The translations under genes were made by a program, and so were the position numbers. DNA of 64,000 bases from Singulisphaera sp. GP187 (GTDB lineage: Bacteria > Planctomycetota > Planctomycetia > Isosphaerales > Isosphaeraceae): assembly GCF_900129635.1 (NCBI RefSeq), contig NZ_FSRB01000001.1:5173501-5237500 (forward strand), written 5' to 3'. Below are positions 46,729 to 56,000 of the stretch, piece after piece; the first letter of the stretch is position 1; the number at the start of each line of letters is the position of its first letter. A model generated the notes under the pieces. That model did not search any database and was not told the DNA's origin. It saw only the letters and a list, made by a program, of their open reading frames with translations.

Positions 46729-49700
46729 TCAGACTTCGAGTCCGTGGGCCATCATGTTGGCGAACATCTTCGCGAGGATCTCCTCGGTCAACTCGGGTAC
46801 ATCAGAGTCGTCCACCTCATCGTCGAAGGTGGTGTCGAACTCGCTCTCGGCCTCATCCGGCTCAGTGTCGCCAAGATCACGAGGCTTATCCATCGCGGCC
46901 GGCTCCCAAGCGTATTCACCAAACCCTTCTTCCTCGTCCACCGCATCCTCGATATCCGCCTCGTGCTCCTCGAACTCTTGGTTCGTGGACTTGGCGTCGA
47001 AGCCATGGTTGTGCGTAGACAGCTTCTCGTGCAGCTTCGGAAACTCAGCCAGAGCCTCGGGCGGGATCGGTTTGGCCTGCGCTTCGACGAGAGACTCGCC
47101 CGCCATTTGTAGCTCGATCGGGAGATCGTCCAGCGGTCCTGGCTTGGCCGACTTAGGCGTGATATCAGCGATGGCCGTCGTGGGTCGCTTGACCTTCTTT
47201 GGGCCACTCTTGACCTTGTTCCAGGACCGCTGCATGTCGGATTCGTTGATCCGCTCAGAGAGGTTCTTGGCCAAGGCCATCTGGAGATTGTCTTCGCCGG
47301 CCATCGCCGCCAGGCCATCGGCCGAGAAGTCACCGTTGATCGCGTCCAGCGCGGCCTTCTTCTTGGATATGACCTGCATCGCCTTGTGCTGCATCGTGTC
47401 CTTGTAGTAGAGGTAGTAAACACGGCAGTCGAGCGGCTGCCCGATACGCCAGGCTCGGCGAGCCGCCTGCGTCATCGTGAACAGGTTGTAGCCGGTCTCG
47501 TAAAAGACGAGCGTCGAGTAGTTGTGGCCGCCCTGCTTCTTCGAGAACAAGTCCAGGCCCGTGCTGACGAGTTGTGGATGGCTGATCATCACGTCGTAGT
47601 TGCGGCCGTTCTTGGCGATCCACTCCTCGCGCTCGATCGGCTCCACATCATCTGACCGAAGGATTCCGACCTTGAGTCCCTCGGCTTCGAGGAGCTTAGC
47701 GAGACGCGGCTGGATGTTCCGCTTGCCGCTCATCTGCACGTAGACCCAGGTCTGACGGCCGTCCTCCTTCTGCTTCTTACAGATGTCAATGAGCCGCTGT
47801 TCCTTGGGATAGATCGTGTCCTCAGGAAGATCCCTCGGGGTGACGACACCGACAAAGTTGTCGATCGTGCGGATGCCAGGCTGATCCCAATAGCCGACCG
47901 TGTGGGGTAGATTACTTGGCGGCACGACGACACACTCGACGTTTGTGACCGCAAACTTGCCAACTTTCACAGAGGCAACCGTCGTTTTTCTGGCACTCAC
48001 AATCGAACCGTCCGCCACCTGGCACGACACATCCTCGTCGCCCTTGCGAGGCTTAAGCCCGATCTCGGCAGCCATCGCCAATGAAATCGAGATGCTCGAC
48101 GCGCCAGTGTCGTAGACCAGCGACTTCGTTTTTCCGTTGAAAGACACGTCCAACCAGTAGACGCCGCCGTCCTTTTTCAGCGGGATGCGATCCGTTTCGG
48201 CTTCACCAGAATCGACTCTAGTGAGCACTAAAGTCTCGGTCGCGGCGTCGAATTGGTGATTGAAATTCCGAATGAACGACTGGCCGAGTAGCCCTGGAGC
48301 TTGGCCTTCACTGGACTGGCTGATCGCCTTTTTGATCTCAGAATCGTGTTCCCAACCGAACGGCCGATCGGGGTAATCGAGGCCGGTCCAGAGGTACGTT
48401 CCCAGGAGTTTCATGCTTCCGCGTTGAAGCAATTCCCGGTTCGCGAACTCCAGGGTCGCCATGATCCGCCGGTACTCGTCCTCCTGCTCCAGATCCATGT
48501 CAACCGCGCAGTCGAACCAGCCGTCGACCATCCGTTCCGCGTGGTCGCCATCGACATCCCCGGCCGGCATAGGCTTGGGGCCGCCGACGTACTCGAACAA
48601 ATCCGGCAACTCATCGGCCATTTCGTCGAGCGTGACGAAGAGGCTTGAACCGATCATGTGCCGGCCAAACATGGTCGGCATTACGCCGGGGCGAACCGCC
48701 TTCCGTTGGGTCGCGTTGCCACTCTTGGCCCGCCGCATCGACTTGACGTTGCCCTTGACGCTCGGGCTGCTATCGTCCTCTTTGGTCGTTACGATCCGGT
48801 CTATCTTGCCGTACCGCTCGACGAAAGCCATGTCTTTGCCCCACTCAAAACCTTCGTCGCGGAGCGACTTTGGCGTGATCCGCATCATGAGCGGATATAG
48901 GTGGTTCGCGTAGCCGCCGATGATCGTGCCGGTCAGAGCGATGACGTGATTGACTGACGCGATCAGTTTTCCGCAAGCCATTGACTGCGCCGACTCGTCG
49001 CTTTTCTGCTCATGCACCTCGTCAATCAGGAGGTAGCGGAACATCCGTTTGCACTTCTTTTGGATGATCCTGGCAGGCGACCAGCGATAAGGTCGAGTCG
49101 TGTAGTTGTACAGCGGTTCCTTGCACTCGCGGACAACCCACTTGAACCCGGCGTGCTTCACTTCATGACCCGGACGGTTGGCGATCGAGGCAAGCTCGGC
49201 GGGAAGAGCGATGCGAACCAGGCCGTGAGACTTGCGGTCGGCGGGAGCTGGGAGCATCTGAAGGAAGACGCCTTTGCACACCTTTTGGGTCACGTTTTTC
49301 TTCGACGTGAGATCCTTCTCGCTCACTGGAACGCCCTTCTTGTCGCGGACAACCTGGCCGCAAGACGGGCAGTAATGGACGCGAGCGGTGACGTTCTTCG
49401 TGATGGGCCGACCAAGCCGATCGTAGGTCTGCTGGCCAAACTCGTTCAGAACAGGCGACTTGTCGACGACCCGGTTTTTGCTCGAAACGGCGTGCAGTTT
49501 TGGCGTCGGCGGCATCGGCATTGGGAGGACGTGCAGGGTCTCAGTGACGGGGTTGCCATCAGCGTCACGTCCAACCAAGGAGGTCTCGGCGATCTGGGTC
49601 AGTGCCCCTTGGATCGCTCTGAATCCGCCGTCCAGGTCCGCAATGCCGGACCAATCCGAGAGCCACTTGGCCTGGTTTCGGCCGAGGATAAACCACTCGG

Positions 49701-50343
49701 CACCTTCAGGCTTCCGCCACCGCGAGCCGCCCGATTTACCGAACAATGCGACCACGTCCCGCAGGGTAGCCTTGCTGTTCGATTCGGGTTTTTCGGCCCC
49801 CCTCGGCCGCCTGGCGGGTTTATCCTCGTCGATGCCCTGAGGCCCAAACCGAGAGATAGTCGCGTCTGGGATCGTCTCTTCGATCTCACGGCACCACTTG
49901 CCAATCAGGTGGTCTGGGCAGAGAACGATAGCGCGATAGTTGCCGCCGCTGCCTCCTTTTCGGCGGCTCTGACAGGCGTGTTTGTGGGCTGCAAGCTGAC
50001 CCATAATCGTCTTGCCTGTGCCCATCTCGCCGACGATCATGCCGTTGCCGACCGTGTTGAGCATCTTGACGGCGGCGGTGATCGCGTGGGCTTGGGCGGG
50101 AAACGGTTCACGAAGAACGTCGTCGAAGTCGAGGAGTTCGTCTCGTCCTGGCACGTGCAGCGGGGTCAAAGCGTGGATCGCTTTGCGGCCAAGGATCGCG
50201 CCGTAATTCTTGAGATACGACTCCATCGAGTCAATGTCGCAGAGCGGCGGGATTCGCTCCTGGGTCGGCTCGGTCACGGGAGCCATGACCGCATCGTGGA
50301 TCGCGGTCATTTCCATCTCGACAATACCTGCTCGGTCTTCCAT
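46729..50343 (-). CDS. SNF2-type helicase with inserted retropepsin-like domain
   Basis: 1,204 aa. Lobe 1: Walker A GEMGTGKTIMG (near residue 105), Walker B/DEAH-like LLIDEVHEQKSDES (near 438), motif III IALTGTIIGG. A zinc finger (HYCPSCGQVV) lies in an insert near residue 320. Lobe 2: TWVYVQMSGKRN, VLMISHPQ-like segment (DVMISHPQLVSTGLDLFS) and motif VI QAARRAWRIGQPLDCRVYYL (near 955). Between the lobes, about residues 695-810, is a retropepsin-like block with SLVYDTGASSISISLAMAAE (Asp near 744). An acidic C-terminal tail follows. Likely acts on element DNA; similar helicases travel with DUF6094-type methyltransferases. Confidence 0.85.
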   Translation of the reverse strand: MEDRAGIVEMEMTAIHDAVMAPVTEPTQERIPPLCDIDSMESYLKNYGAILGRKAIHALTPLHVPGRDELLDFDDVLREPFPAQAHAITAAVKMLNTVGNGMIVGEMGTGKTIMGQLAAHKHACQSRRKGGSGGNYRAIVLCPDHLIGKWCREIEETIPDATISRFGPQGIDEDKPARRPRGAEKPESNSKATLRDVVALFGKSGGSRWRKPEGAEWFILGRNQAKWLSDWSGIADLDGGFRAIQGALTQIAETSLVGRDADGNPVTETLHVLPMPMPPTPKLHAVSSKNRVVDKSPVLNEFGQQTYDRLGRPITKNVTARVHYCPSCGQVVRDKKGVPVSEKDLTSKKNVTQKVCKGVFLQMLPAPADRKSHGLVRIALPAELASIANRPGHEVKHAGFKWVVRECKEPLYNYTTRPYRWSPARIIQKKCKRMFRYLLIDEVHEQKSDESAQSMACGKLIASVNHVIALTGTIIGGYANHLYPLMMRITPKSLRDEGFEWGKDMAFVERYGKIDRIVTTKEDDSSPSVKGNVKSMRRAKSGNATQRKAVRPGVMPTMFGRHMIGSSLFVTLDEMADELPDLFEYVGGPKPMPAGDVDGDHAERMVDGWFDCAVDMDLEQEDEYRRIMATLEFANRELLQRGSMKLLGTYLWTGLDYPDRPFGWEHDSEIKKAISQSSEGQAPGLLGQSFIRNFNHQFDAATETLVLTRVDSGEAETDRIPLKKDGGVYWLDVSFNGKTKSLVYDTGASSISISLAMAAEIGLKPRKGDEDVSCQVADGSIVSARKTTVASVKVGKFAVTNVECVVVPPSNLPHTVGYWDQPGIRTIDNFVGVVTPRDLPEDTIYPKEQRLIDICKKQKEDGRQTWVYVQMSGKRNIQPRLAKLLEAEGLKVGILRSDDVEPIEREEWIAKNGRNYDVMISHPQLVSTGLDLFSKKQGGHNYSTLVFYETGYNLFTMTQAARRAWRIGQPLDCRVYYLYYKDTMQHKAMQVISKKKAALDAINGDFSADGLAAMAGEDNLQMALAKNLSERINESDMQRSWNKVKSGPKKVKRPTTAIADITPKSAKPGPLDDLPIELQMAGESLVEAQAKPIPPEALAEFPKLHEKLSTHNHGFDAKSTNQEFEEHEADIEDAVDEEEGFGEYAWEPAAMDKPRDLGDTEPDEAESEFDTTFDDEVDDSDVPELTEEILAKMFANMMAHGLEV

Positions 50344-50364
50344 CGGTGTCAGTCCTTGTTCTGT

Positions 50365-50565
50365 TTACTTATCTGGATAAGGGGCCGCATTGACCCAGAA
50401 TGGGCCGAGGTGAAGGTAGTACCACCATCCGTCGTAGTACATCCGGCCGATAGCGAACTTCGGGGGCCACTGGAATCCATAGTGCCAGTGGCTATTCCGA
50501 AGGTCACAGATAGCCCAGCGAACATCGTGTCGCATAGACCTAAGTCTGTTCGTTAAACGCTTCAT
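50365..50565 (-). CDS. Hypothetical protein, aromatic-rich
   Basis: 66 aa. ATG at 50565 with AAGGA upstream; overlaps the preceding gene by 26 bases. Very rich in Trp/Tyr/Phe (HWHYGFQWPPKFAIGRMYYD, WWYYLHLGPFW). No domain known. Confidence 0.55.
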   Translation of the reverse strand: MKRLTNRLRSMRHDVRWAICDLRNSHWHYGFQWPPKFAIGRMYYDGWWYYLHLGPFWVNAAPYPDK

Positions 50566-51781
50566 GGGAGTCCTTCATTTTGTGGGCGTCGATGATCGCT
50601 TTGGCGGGATCACTGTCGAAGCAGATCGCCTTACCCTGGTAGAGATTGCACTCGAAACCATGCGTCGGAGGGTTATCGAGTCCGCCGCCGACTACGACAA
50701 ATGACAGGCTGACATCGCCGTTTCCCTGGCGGACAAGGTTCATAGCCTCGTGATCCTGCTGAGGATCCTTATTGGTTGATGGTGGCCCGTCGTAATCGAA
50801 GTCGGCAGCACAATGCAAGCACATATACCGGCCTGGCTCCGCGTTTGATTCAGCGAGCCCGTGATTTCTTCCGCAAGATGGGCAGCGACACTCAGGGAAC
50901 GCTTCCGAACCAGCCTTAAATCGCTTTGCGCCAGCGATCAGTTCGTCGACGCGAAAAGCGAAACCGTCTCCTTCAAGCGTCCGCAGACCGAGTTCCTTCA
51001 GGGCGTCGTACACGGTGCCGTCAATATTGTTCATGACAGCGATCTCTTCTTTTACGTCCGCCTCAGCCTCCTTCAGCTTCTCACGGAGTTCTGCGATGTC
51101 GTCCAGTGTCGGAAGGCTAGCTGTTGGCACGACGATCGCGGGATACATGGATGGCGTCCCCTCGGAGGCCAGCCAAAGCTTGTAGATAGCGGTATCCAGC
51201 GGCAACTTGGCCATGTATCGCAGCGCGAGCACGTCTTGCAATGCTTTACTGAGAGCAGTGATCTGTGCTTCGGCTGCGATACGAAGACGGTTCTCCTCCT
51301 CGTATTCGCTTTGACGGATATTGGCGACCCCGAGCATCTCGATGTCTTCGCGAAGACCCGCGATCATCTGCTCTGCGACATGATCCGACTCCTGAGAATT
51401 CCTGATCGTCTCATCTCGCTCGTCGATCGTGGCCTTCAGGTGCAAGATGTCGTTGTTTAGTTCGACCACTTTAGCGCAATGCCGGGCCGAGCCATCGACG
51501 TTGAAACGAATCAAGCTATCCCGTTCTCGGGCGAGAACAGATGCCTTCTTGCTCATCTCGGCCAATTGACGGTTAAGGATCCGGTTAAGTCTAAGCCTTC
51601 TTGCGGCCGTATTGTGCCAGTGCTCCGCTTCTCTCGCGATCGTCTTATGCGATCTATGAAGAATCGCGTTCTCGTTATCGGATCGTTGAACAACGGTCGC
51701 CATCTGGTCAACCTCGTCTTCCAGGTCCGCGATCCGCGAACGCAACACCCGCTTCGATTCGCCCATGAGCCACATGAACAT
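50540..51781 (-). CDS. Coiled-coil protein with zinc ribbon
   Basis: 413 aa. ATG at 51781 follows GGAGA. Residues 10-200 are long coiled coil (RIADLEDEVDQMATVVQRSD ... EEENRLRIAAEAQITALSKA). A zinc ribbon follows at about residues 295-330 (CRCPSCGRNH, YMCLHCAADF). The C-terminus is beta-rich (VSLSFVVVGGGL). Structural or DNA-binding role is possible; no family recognised. Confidence 0.65.
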   Translation of the reverse strand: MFMWLMGESKRVLRSRIADLEDEVDQMATVVQRSDNENAILHRSHKTIAREAEHWHNTAARRLRLNRILNRQLAEMSKKASVLARERDSLIRFNVDGSARHCAKVVELNNDILHLKATIDERDETIRNSQESDHVAEQMIAGLREDIEMLGVANIRQSEYEEENRLRIAAEAQITALSKALQDVLALRYMAKLPLDTAIYKLWLASEGTPSMYPAIVVPTASLPTLDDIAELREKLKEAEADVKEEIAVMNNIDGTVYDALKELGLRTLEGDGFAFRVDELIAGAKRFKAGSEAFPECRCPSCGRNHGLAESNAEPGRYMCLHCAADFDYDGPPSTNKDPQQDHEAMNLVRQGNGDVSLSFVVVGGGLDNPPTHGFECNLYQGKAICFDSDPAKAIIDAHKMKDSHEAFNEQT

Positions 51782-51811
51782 TCGATGTCTCCATTCGTCA
51801 GTCTGAAGAAT

Positions 51812-52402
51812 TCAGACGGCCATCGGCCGAGGGATGATCAATTCGTACTGCTGGAGGCCCTGGCTTACGACTTCGTCCAGGTGTTTTGTTGACGCAGAGA
51901 GGATGCCGCAGTGGCAACCGAAGGCGTGAGCGTCTTCAAGCAATTCGCGTTGCCGCAGAGTCTTCTCGATGTGAGGCACCCACTCGCGTAGCAGCGGCGT
52001 CGTGTACCGGACATCGGTCAACTCCTGCCAGAGAGACTCCTCAGAGACGACCGGCATGAAGCCCTGCATACGTGTGATAAACATCGCGTGTACCAAACCA
52101 TACCCAAGCTTGTGGGTGGAGACTTGGTAGCCCTCGCTGGATGGCGTCAGCCGCCCCGGCGTGTGCCGGTTCCACTCGTTGGCGTTCGGCTGGCCCACCT
52201 TAATCCCGGATGCGTTGGCGACAGCCTTGGCTCCTCCGCAGAGGATGGCCCGGATCTGCTTGACCCGCATCGCGTCACAGAAAACCGAGAGGAGAAGAAG
52301 CTCCCCTCGGCCGCTGATCGCGAGCTTGTCGAACGGCTGCGCCGGGATTCCGATTTCCTTTCCGACGAACTCGATGTCGCCGAACAGCCTTTCGCTACTC
52401 AT
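51812..52402 (-). CDS. Hypothetical protein
   Basis: 196 aa. The ATG at 52402 overlaps the preceding stop by 8 bases, with AGAGGG upstream. Mixed alpha/beta sequence (LLLLSVFCDAMRVKQIRAIL, SEESLWQELTDVRYTTPLL). No domain recognised. Confidence 0.6.
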   Translation of the reverse strand: MSSERLFGDIEFVGKEIGIPAQPFDKLAISGRGELLLLSVFCDAMRVKQIRAILCGGAKAVANASGIKVGQPNANEWNRHTPGRLTPSSEGYQVSTHKLGYGLVHAMFITRMQGFMPVVSEESLWQELTDVRYTTPLLREWVPHIEKTLRQRELLEDAHAFGCHCGILSASTKHLDEVVSQGLQQYELIIPRPMAV

Positions 52403-52589
52403 TGATCCCTCTTGTGTTCAGTTGAAATTTCCGGTGAAGCGCGACAGCCAGAAGCTCGCCAAATAGTTCTGCCGGCAGTTTCCCTTTCTCTTCGGCCATC
52501 AAAATGAACTCGGTGCGGCCGAGGCTGTGAGCGAAGTAGTACCCCTCGATAAACGCAGCCAGTAACTCCAGGGTCGGCTGCGCTTTCAC
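52395..52589 (-). CDS. Hypothetical protein, coupled to recombinase
   Basis: 64 aa. A GTG at 52589 overlaps the recombinase stop as GTGA, which suits translational coupling better than the upstream ATG at 52664. Helical (PTLELLAAFIEGYYFAHSLG). No known domain. Confidence 0.5.
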   Translation of the reverse strand: MKAQPTLELLAAFIEGYYFAHSLGRTEFILMAEEKGKLPAELFGELLAVALHRKFQLNTRGINE

Positions 52590-53338
52590 CTGTTCCCGCG
52601 TTGTTCCTGAAGCTGGAGCATCAACTCCGCTTTGCACGCTCGCCTGATCCGTTCCAGATTCCATGGTCCCCCATCTTTCGTCTTGATCTTAAGGTTGTAC
52701 ATGAGATGGTTTCTGATCTCATCCCAACTCAGCGGTTGATCCTGCATTCGCCAGGACACGATCGAACGCATAACGTTACGCTCGTCGTCGTCGCGCTCGC
52801 GGACCTTGGTCCACTTGCCGTCGATCTGCACTTTCTTCCAGCGGAATCCGTAGCCGGGGTGCCGGGTGTGGATAATATTTCGGGCCTTACGCTTAGCCAG
52901 CCCATCCTTCGTCCTCTCAGAGATGAAGGCCCGCTCCAGTTCGGCGAACGCAGCGAGGATATGGATCAAGAACCGACCCATCGATGAAGATAGGTCAATC
53001 GCCCCGCCCATCAGGTTAACGATGTGCAGCCGGATGCCCATTCGCTCGAACTTCTCCAGGACAAGCACGCAGTCGGAGAGCTTACGGAATGCCCGGTCGA
53101 GCTTAGGCAAGATGACGTGGTCGCCGGCCCTAAGTTGCTTGAAAAGCTCCCTCCCGGCGTCTCGCTGATCCCAGCAAATCTTACCCGAGGTCGCGGCGTC
53201 CACGAAGAATGTGACATCGCCGAGATTCAGGAGATTCGCATACTTTCGCAAGTTCTCCTTCTGGGTGTCCGGCGAGTCGATCTGCTTCTTCGTGGAGGCC
53301 CTCGCGTACCCGAAACACCGAGGCGCTCGCTCGCTCAT
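52586..53338 (-). CDS. Serine recombinase, resolvase/invertase type
   Basis: 250 aa. ATG at 53338 after AAGGAGAGAG. Catalytic Ser in CFGYARASTKKQIDSPDTQ; LPKLDRAFRKLSDCVLVLEK and GRFLIHILAAFAELERAFIS are the conserved arginine and dimer-helix segments. A C-terminal DNA-binding part is short (residues 175-250). Smaller than large serine integrases, so it could resolve dimers, invert DNA or mediate excision of the element. Confidence 0.88.
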   Translation of the reverse strand: MSERAPRCFGYARASTKKQIDSPDTQKENLRKYANLLNLGDVTFFVDAATSGKICWDQRDAGRELFKQLRAGDHVILPKLDRAFRKLSDCVLVLEKFERMGIRLHIVNLMGGAIDLSSSMGRFLIHILAAFAELERAFISERTKDGLAKRKARNIIHTRHPGYGFRWKKVQIDGKWTKVRERDDDERNVMRSIVSWRMQDQPLSWDEIRNHLMYNLKIKTKDGGPWNLERIRRACKAELMLQLQEQRGNR

Positions 53339-53573
53339 AATTCTCTCTCCTTGTTGTTTGATAACCGACGTCAAGAAATGCCACCTGCTTACGAAGCGAC
53401 TCAGACTCCTCGGCGTCATCGCTCCTGGCGACATGCCCGCCGAACGTCCAAGACCACGCTTTGCCGTCAACGATGTAGTAGCGCACATCTGCGATCCAGC
53501 CGATGAATTTAGCATGCTTCGATTGAAGCATGCCAATCGCGTTGTCTACACACTCGGGTTTGATCGTGATCAT
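53181..53573 (-). CDS. Hypothetical protein overlapping recombinase
   Basis: 130 aa. Its ATG forms an ATGA overlap with the gene stopping at 53570, supporting the start. The first 75 residues (CVDNAIGMLQSKHAKFIGWI, AWSWTFGGHVARSDD) look like real protein. The last 50 residues run in another frame over the recombinase N-terminus, an unusual 158-base overlap, so the true end may differ. Confidence 0.45.
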   Translation of the reverse strand: MITIKPECVDNAIGMLQSKHAKFIGWIADVRYYIVDGKAWSWTFGGHVARSDDAEESESLRKQVAFLDVGYQTTRRENYERASASVFRVREGLHEEADRLAGHPEGELAKVCESPESRRCHILRGRRDLG

Positions 53574-53797
53574 AGCATTCTCGTGATATCGATCTTGAGT
53601 TCGGGGGTCTTCAGGGAGCGGACGGAAGCACAGAATTCCTCCATCCCGTCAATCACCTCGGCCACCTTCTCGTTAAGGCTGTGTTGGTCAATATAAACCT
53701 GGAGTGTGTACTTCCTCCCGTTCTTTTCGACGGTTTGCCAAACCACGGGGCCTTGGCGGTGGTGTCTCGAAAGCGGCGTACTAAGCTTCGCGCTCAT
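53570..53797 (-). CDS. Hypothetical small protein
   Basis: 75 aa, with 4-base overlaps at both ends to its neighbours. Reads QTVEKNGRKYTLQVYIDQHS; no domain recognised. Confidence 0.6.
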   Translation of the reverse strand: MSAKLSTPLSRHHRQGPVVWQTVEKNGRKYTLQVYIDQHSLNEKVAEVIDGMEEFCASVRSLKTPELKIDITRML

Positions 53798-54066
53798 GAA
53801 TCCTCCTCTTCGTTCTCGTAATTCTCTTCTTCGGGGAGTTCCTCAATCACCAGAACTCCTTCGTTGTCCCCAATCATGAAGGCGTCCTCGCCTGTCTCAA
53901 GCTCCCACTTTCGCCCCTTCTCAAGCACAGCGACGGGATACTCCATAACGTTTCTGTGCCGTCGGATTTTGCGCGATGCCCTCGCCCGGCACACTTCCAT
54001 CGTGCCCTCGCCGATCAGGTCGTCGCGCCCGCCTGAGTATGGGTAAAGTCGCAACCTGTAACTCAC
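53794..54066 (-). CDS. Hypothetical acidic-tailed protein
   Basis: 90 aa. Starts inside the stop region of the methyltransferase-like gene (4-base overlap). Basic N-terminal half, acidic C-terminus (VIEELPEEENYENEEEDS). Function unknown. Confidence 0.6.
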   Translation of the reverse strand: MSYRLRLYPYSGGRDDLIGEGTMEVCRARASRKIRRHRNVMEYPVAVLEKGRKWELETGEDAFMIGDNEGVLVIEELPEEENYENEEEDS

Positions 54067-55265
54067 TCGTCCACCTCCTCTGTGCCGTCCGCGACCTTGT
54101 CCTGCGGCTCGTTACTGAACGTCTGGATGACTCCGTTCTGTTCGACCACGCGGATGACCGTGATCATCCGCTCGCTGTAGACATCCTTCGTGGTAACAGC
54201 CCCAGTGTCGGGGTTCGACTCGCTTTTCGACTGTTCCTTGTTGTGGTACTCAACCTTGTGCGACGATCCGCGAACGACGTGGACGCCATACGGCCCCTCA
54301 ACCGGGCCGTCCAGCATTCCGGAGGCGAGAATCAGACCTAGGTGTCCCTTGTCGAGCGGCAGCGGCGGGGAGTTCGGAGGCGGTATCTTAACCTCTTTCA
54401 ATTGCTTGTTGAGCGGGCTGTCAGCAACCGCCTCGCGAAGCTCGTCATCAGTGAACATCGTCTTCCTGAAGACGTTCGGCTTCCACGAGAGCGGGATCTC
54501 CCAGGTCCGGATATCCTCTTCGCGGTCATAGCTCGGATGGCTACCGTTCCATCCTTTCGGCTGCACCATGCCGAGCGCCGGCAATGACTCGATCGAGAGG
54601 TAGCCACGCCATCTCATCTCCATCTGGTGGAGCTTGCCGTGGTTCTGGGCCGCTTCACTCGGAAGCACATCTTTGCGCTTCCGGCCAATGACGACGATCT
54701 CGCGGTACGGCCGGATCAGGTTGCCGGCCTCGTCTTCGCCATCAGGGAACTTGTAGACCGCCACGTCCTCGTAGTGGGCGTCGATGTACTCAACGAAGTT
54801 GCCGTTGCCACACAAGGCGGTGAACGGGCAGACGAGAACGAGAATGCCCTTTTGCCCAAGGAGCCGAGTCGCCTTCTCTGTGAAGCCCTGCTCTTCGCGT
54901 TTCCCGCCCCCGAGTTCACTGTCAAACGGCGGGTTGACGTAGGCGAGGCCGAACGAGAAACCAGTGATCTGAACCCCGGTGAAGCTCGCCGGCCCGATGT
55001 GATTCGACATCGGCATCAGCTTCAGGATGTCCTTCGACCGCTCCGAGTCCAGCTCGATCGAGTAGACGTGTTCCTCGGGGACGGCCAGGGCATCAGCCAA
55101 CTGCTTGATCGCTAGGCCCTTGCCGGCGCAAGGGTCGATAATATTGATGGTGTCGTACTTCTTCGCGGGGTCCAGCGATCGGCAATACAGGTGCTTAGAA
55201 AGCTCGGCGATCGCCATCGTATGGGCTGGGTAGAAACCAGCCTTCGCTTGAGCAGCAAGCCTCAT
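54063..55265 (-). CDS. DUF6094-type adenine methyltransferase-like protein
   Basis: 400 aa. N-terminal Rossmann-type methyltransferase signs: INIIDPCAGKGLAIKQLADA (SAM-binding loop) and FGLAYVNPPFDSELGG (NPPF, typical of N6-adenine methyltransferases). The fold and length fit DUF6094 proteins of phages and conjugative elements, often found with an SNF2-type helicase as at 46729. Probably modifies or protects element DNA; specificity unknown. Confidence 0.78.
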   Translation of the reverse strand: MRLAAQAKAGFYPAHTMAIAELSKHLYCRSLDPAKKYDTINIIDPCAGKGLAIKQLADALAVPEEHVYSIELDSERSKDILKLMPMSNHIGPASFTGVQITGFSFGLAYVNPPFDSELGGGKREEQGFTEKATRLLGQKGILVLVCPFTALCGNGNFVEYIDAHYEDVAVYKFPDGEDEAGNLIRPYREIVVIGRKRKDVLPSEAAQNHGKLHQMEMRWRGYLSIESLPALGMVQPKGWNGSHPSYDREEDIRTWEIPLSWKPNVFRKTMFTDDELREAVADSPLNKQLKEVKIPPPNSPPLPLDKGHLGLILASGMLDGPVEGPYGVHVVRGSSHKVEYHNKEQSKSESNPDTGAVTTKDVYSERMITVIRVVEQNGVIQTFSNEPQDKVADGTEEVDE

Positions 55266-55366
55266 GGTTTCCTCCTACAGACGAAGCAGAGAGACGCCAC
55301 GAACCACGTCATGAATGAGCCCGTGGCGAGATTGTCCAGCAGTTGAATCCATTCAGCCGGTATCAT
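55262..55366 (-). CDS. Tiny 34-aa protein coupled on both sides
   Basis: MIPAEWIQLLDNLATGSFMT followed by WFVASLCFVCRRKP: one short membrane-type helix. Its ATG overlaps the upstream TAA (TAATG) and its TGA overlaps the downstream ATG (ATGA), which strongly suggests translation. Confidence 0.55.
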   Translation of the reverse strand: MIPAEWIQLLDNLATGSFMTWFVASLCFVCRRKP

Positions 55367-55674
55367 TAGTCGCTATCCTCTTGGAGATCGCTGGCCCGCA
55401 GGATGCGGTCCTTCTTGGGGCTGCATTTGCTGCTGTCAGTGATCCGAAGGCCGGTCGGCTGAACGCTGTCCTCATCGGAAGAGGTCTGCTGCGTTTTGTC
55501 TTCCATGTCCTCCCAGCGGCAGTATGCGTCAATCGCGTCGCCCTCGTGGCTGAGCTTCTCGACAGCATCCTCTGCTGCCTCGATAGTTTCAGCCTCCACC
55601 CAGATCCTTGACTCCTGGGTGACACTGAAAGTGCGGTCAATGTCTCGCTCGACTGTCACGAAGAATAGAGGCAT
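55366..55674 (-). CDS. Hypothetical protein
   Basis: 102 aa. Begins PLFFVTVERDIDRTFSVTQE, a beta-strand-rich start seen in small phage proteins, then a helical segment and a polar tail. No named domain. Three bases after the preceding gene. Confidence 0.6.
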   Translation of the reverse strand: MPLFFVTVERDIDRTFSVTQESRIWVEAETIEAAEDAVEKLSHEGDAIDAYCRWEDMEDKTQQTSSDEDSVQPTGLRITDSSKCSPKKDRILRASDLQEDSD

Positions 55675-55676
55675 GC

Positions 55677-56000
55677 CTACTCCTGGGGATGAGTGCAGAG
55701 CGTGAGTGACTGGTGGGTTTCATGGTCGTCGCCCCACTCGACGTGCTCGACGTAGATGAGGCGTTCGCAGCCGTTGCAAACGATGGCGTCGTCGGATTTG
55801 ATAGCGATCATGTCGACGTGCCATTTGAAGATGCGAAACTCGTAGTAGCAGTGAGGACATCGGAGGCTCGGCCAATCACTGATGCCCCGGTCGGGACGAT
55901 TGAGCGAGAGGGCCTTGGCTGTCGCGAAGCCGATGTGGTTGGTCGTGATCTCGAACTTGCGGCAGATTTCTTCGTCGCTCAAAGGTGGATTCTTAAACAT
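55677..56000 (-). CDS. Zinc-ribbon hypothetical protein
   Basis: 107 aa from ATG 56000, after GGAGGG. Contains PLSDEEICRKFEITTNHIGF (HTH-like) and two metal pairs, LRCPHCYYEF and IVCNGCERL. May bind nucleic acid. Confidence 0.6.
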   Translation of the reverse strand: MFKNPPLSDEEICRKFEITTNHIGFATAKALSLNRPDRGISDWPSLRCPHCYYEFRIFKWHVDMIAIKSDDAIVCNGCERLIYVEHVEWGDDHETHQSLTLCTHPQE

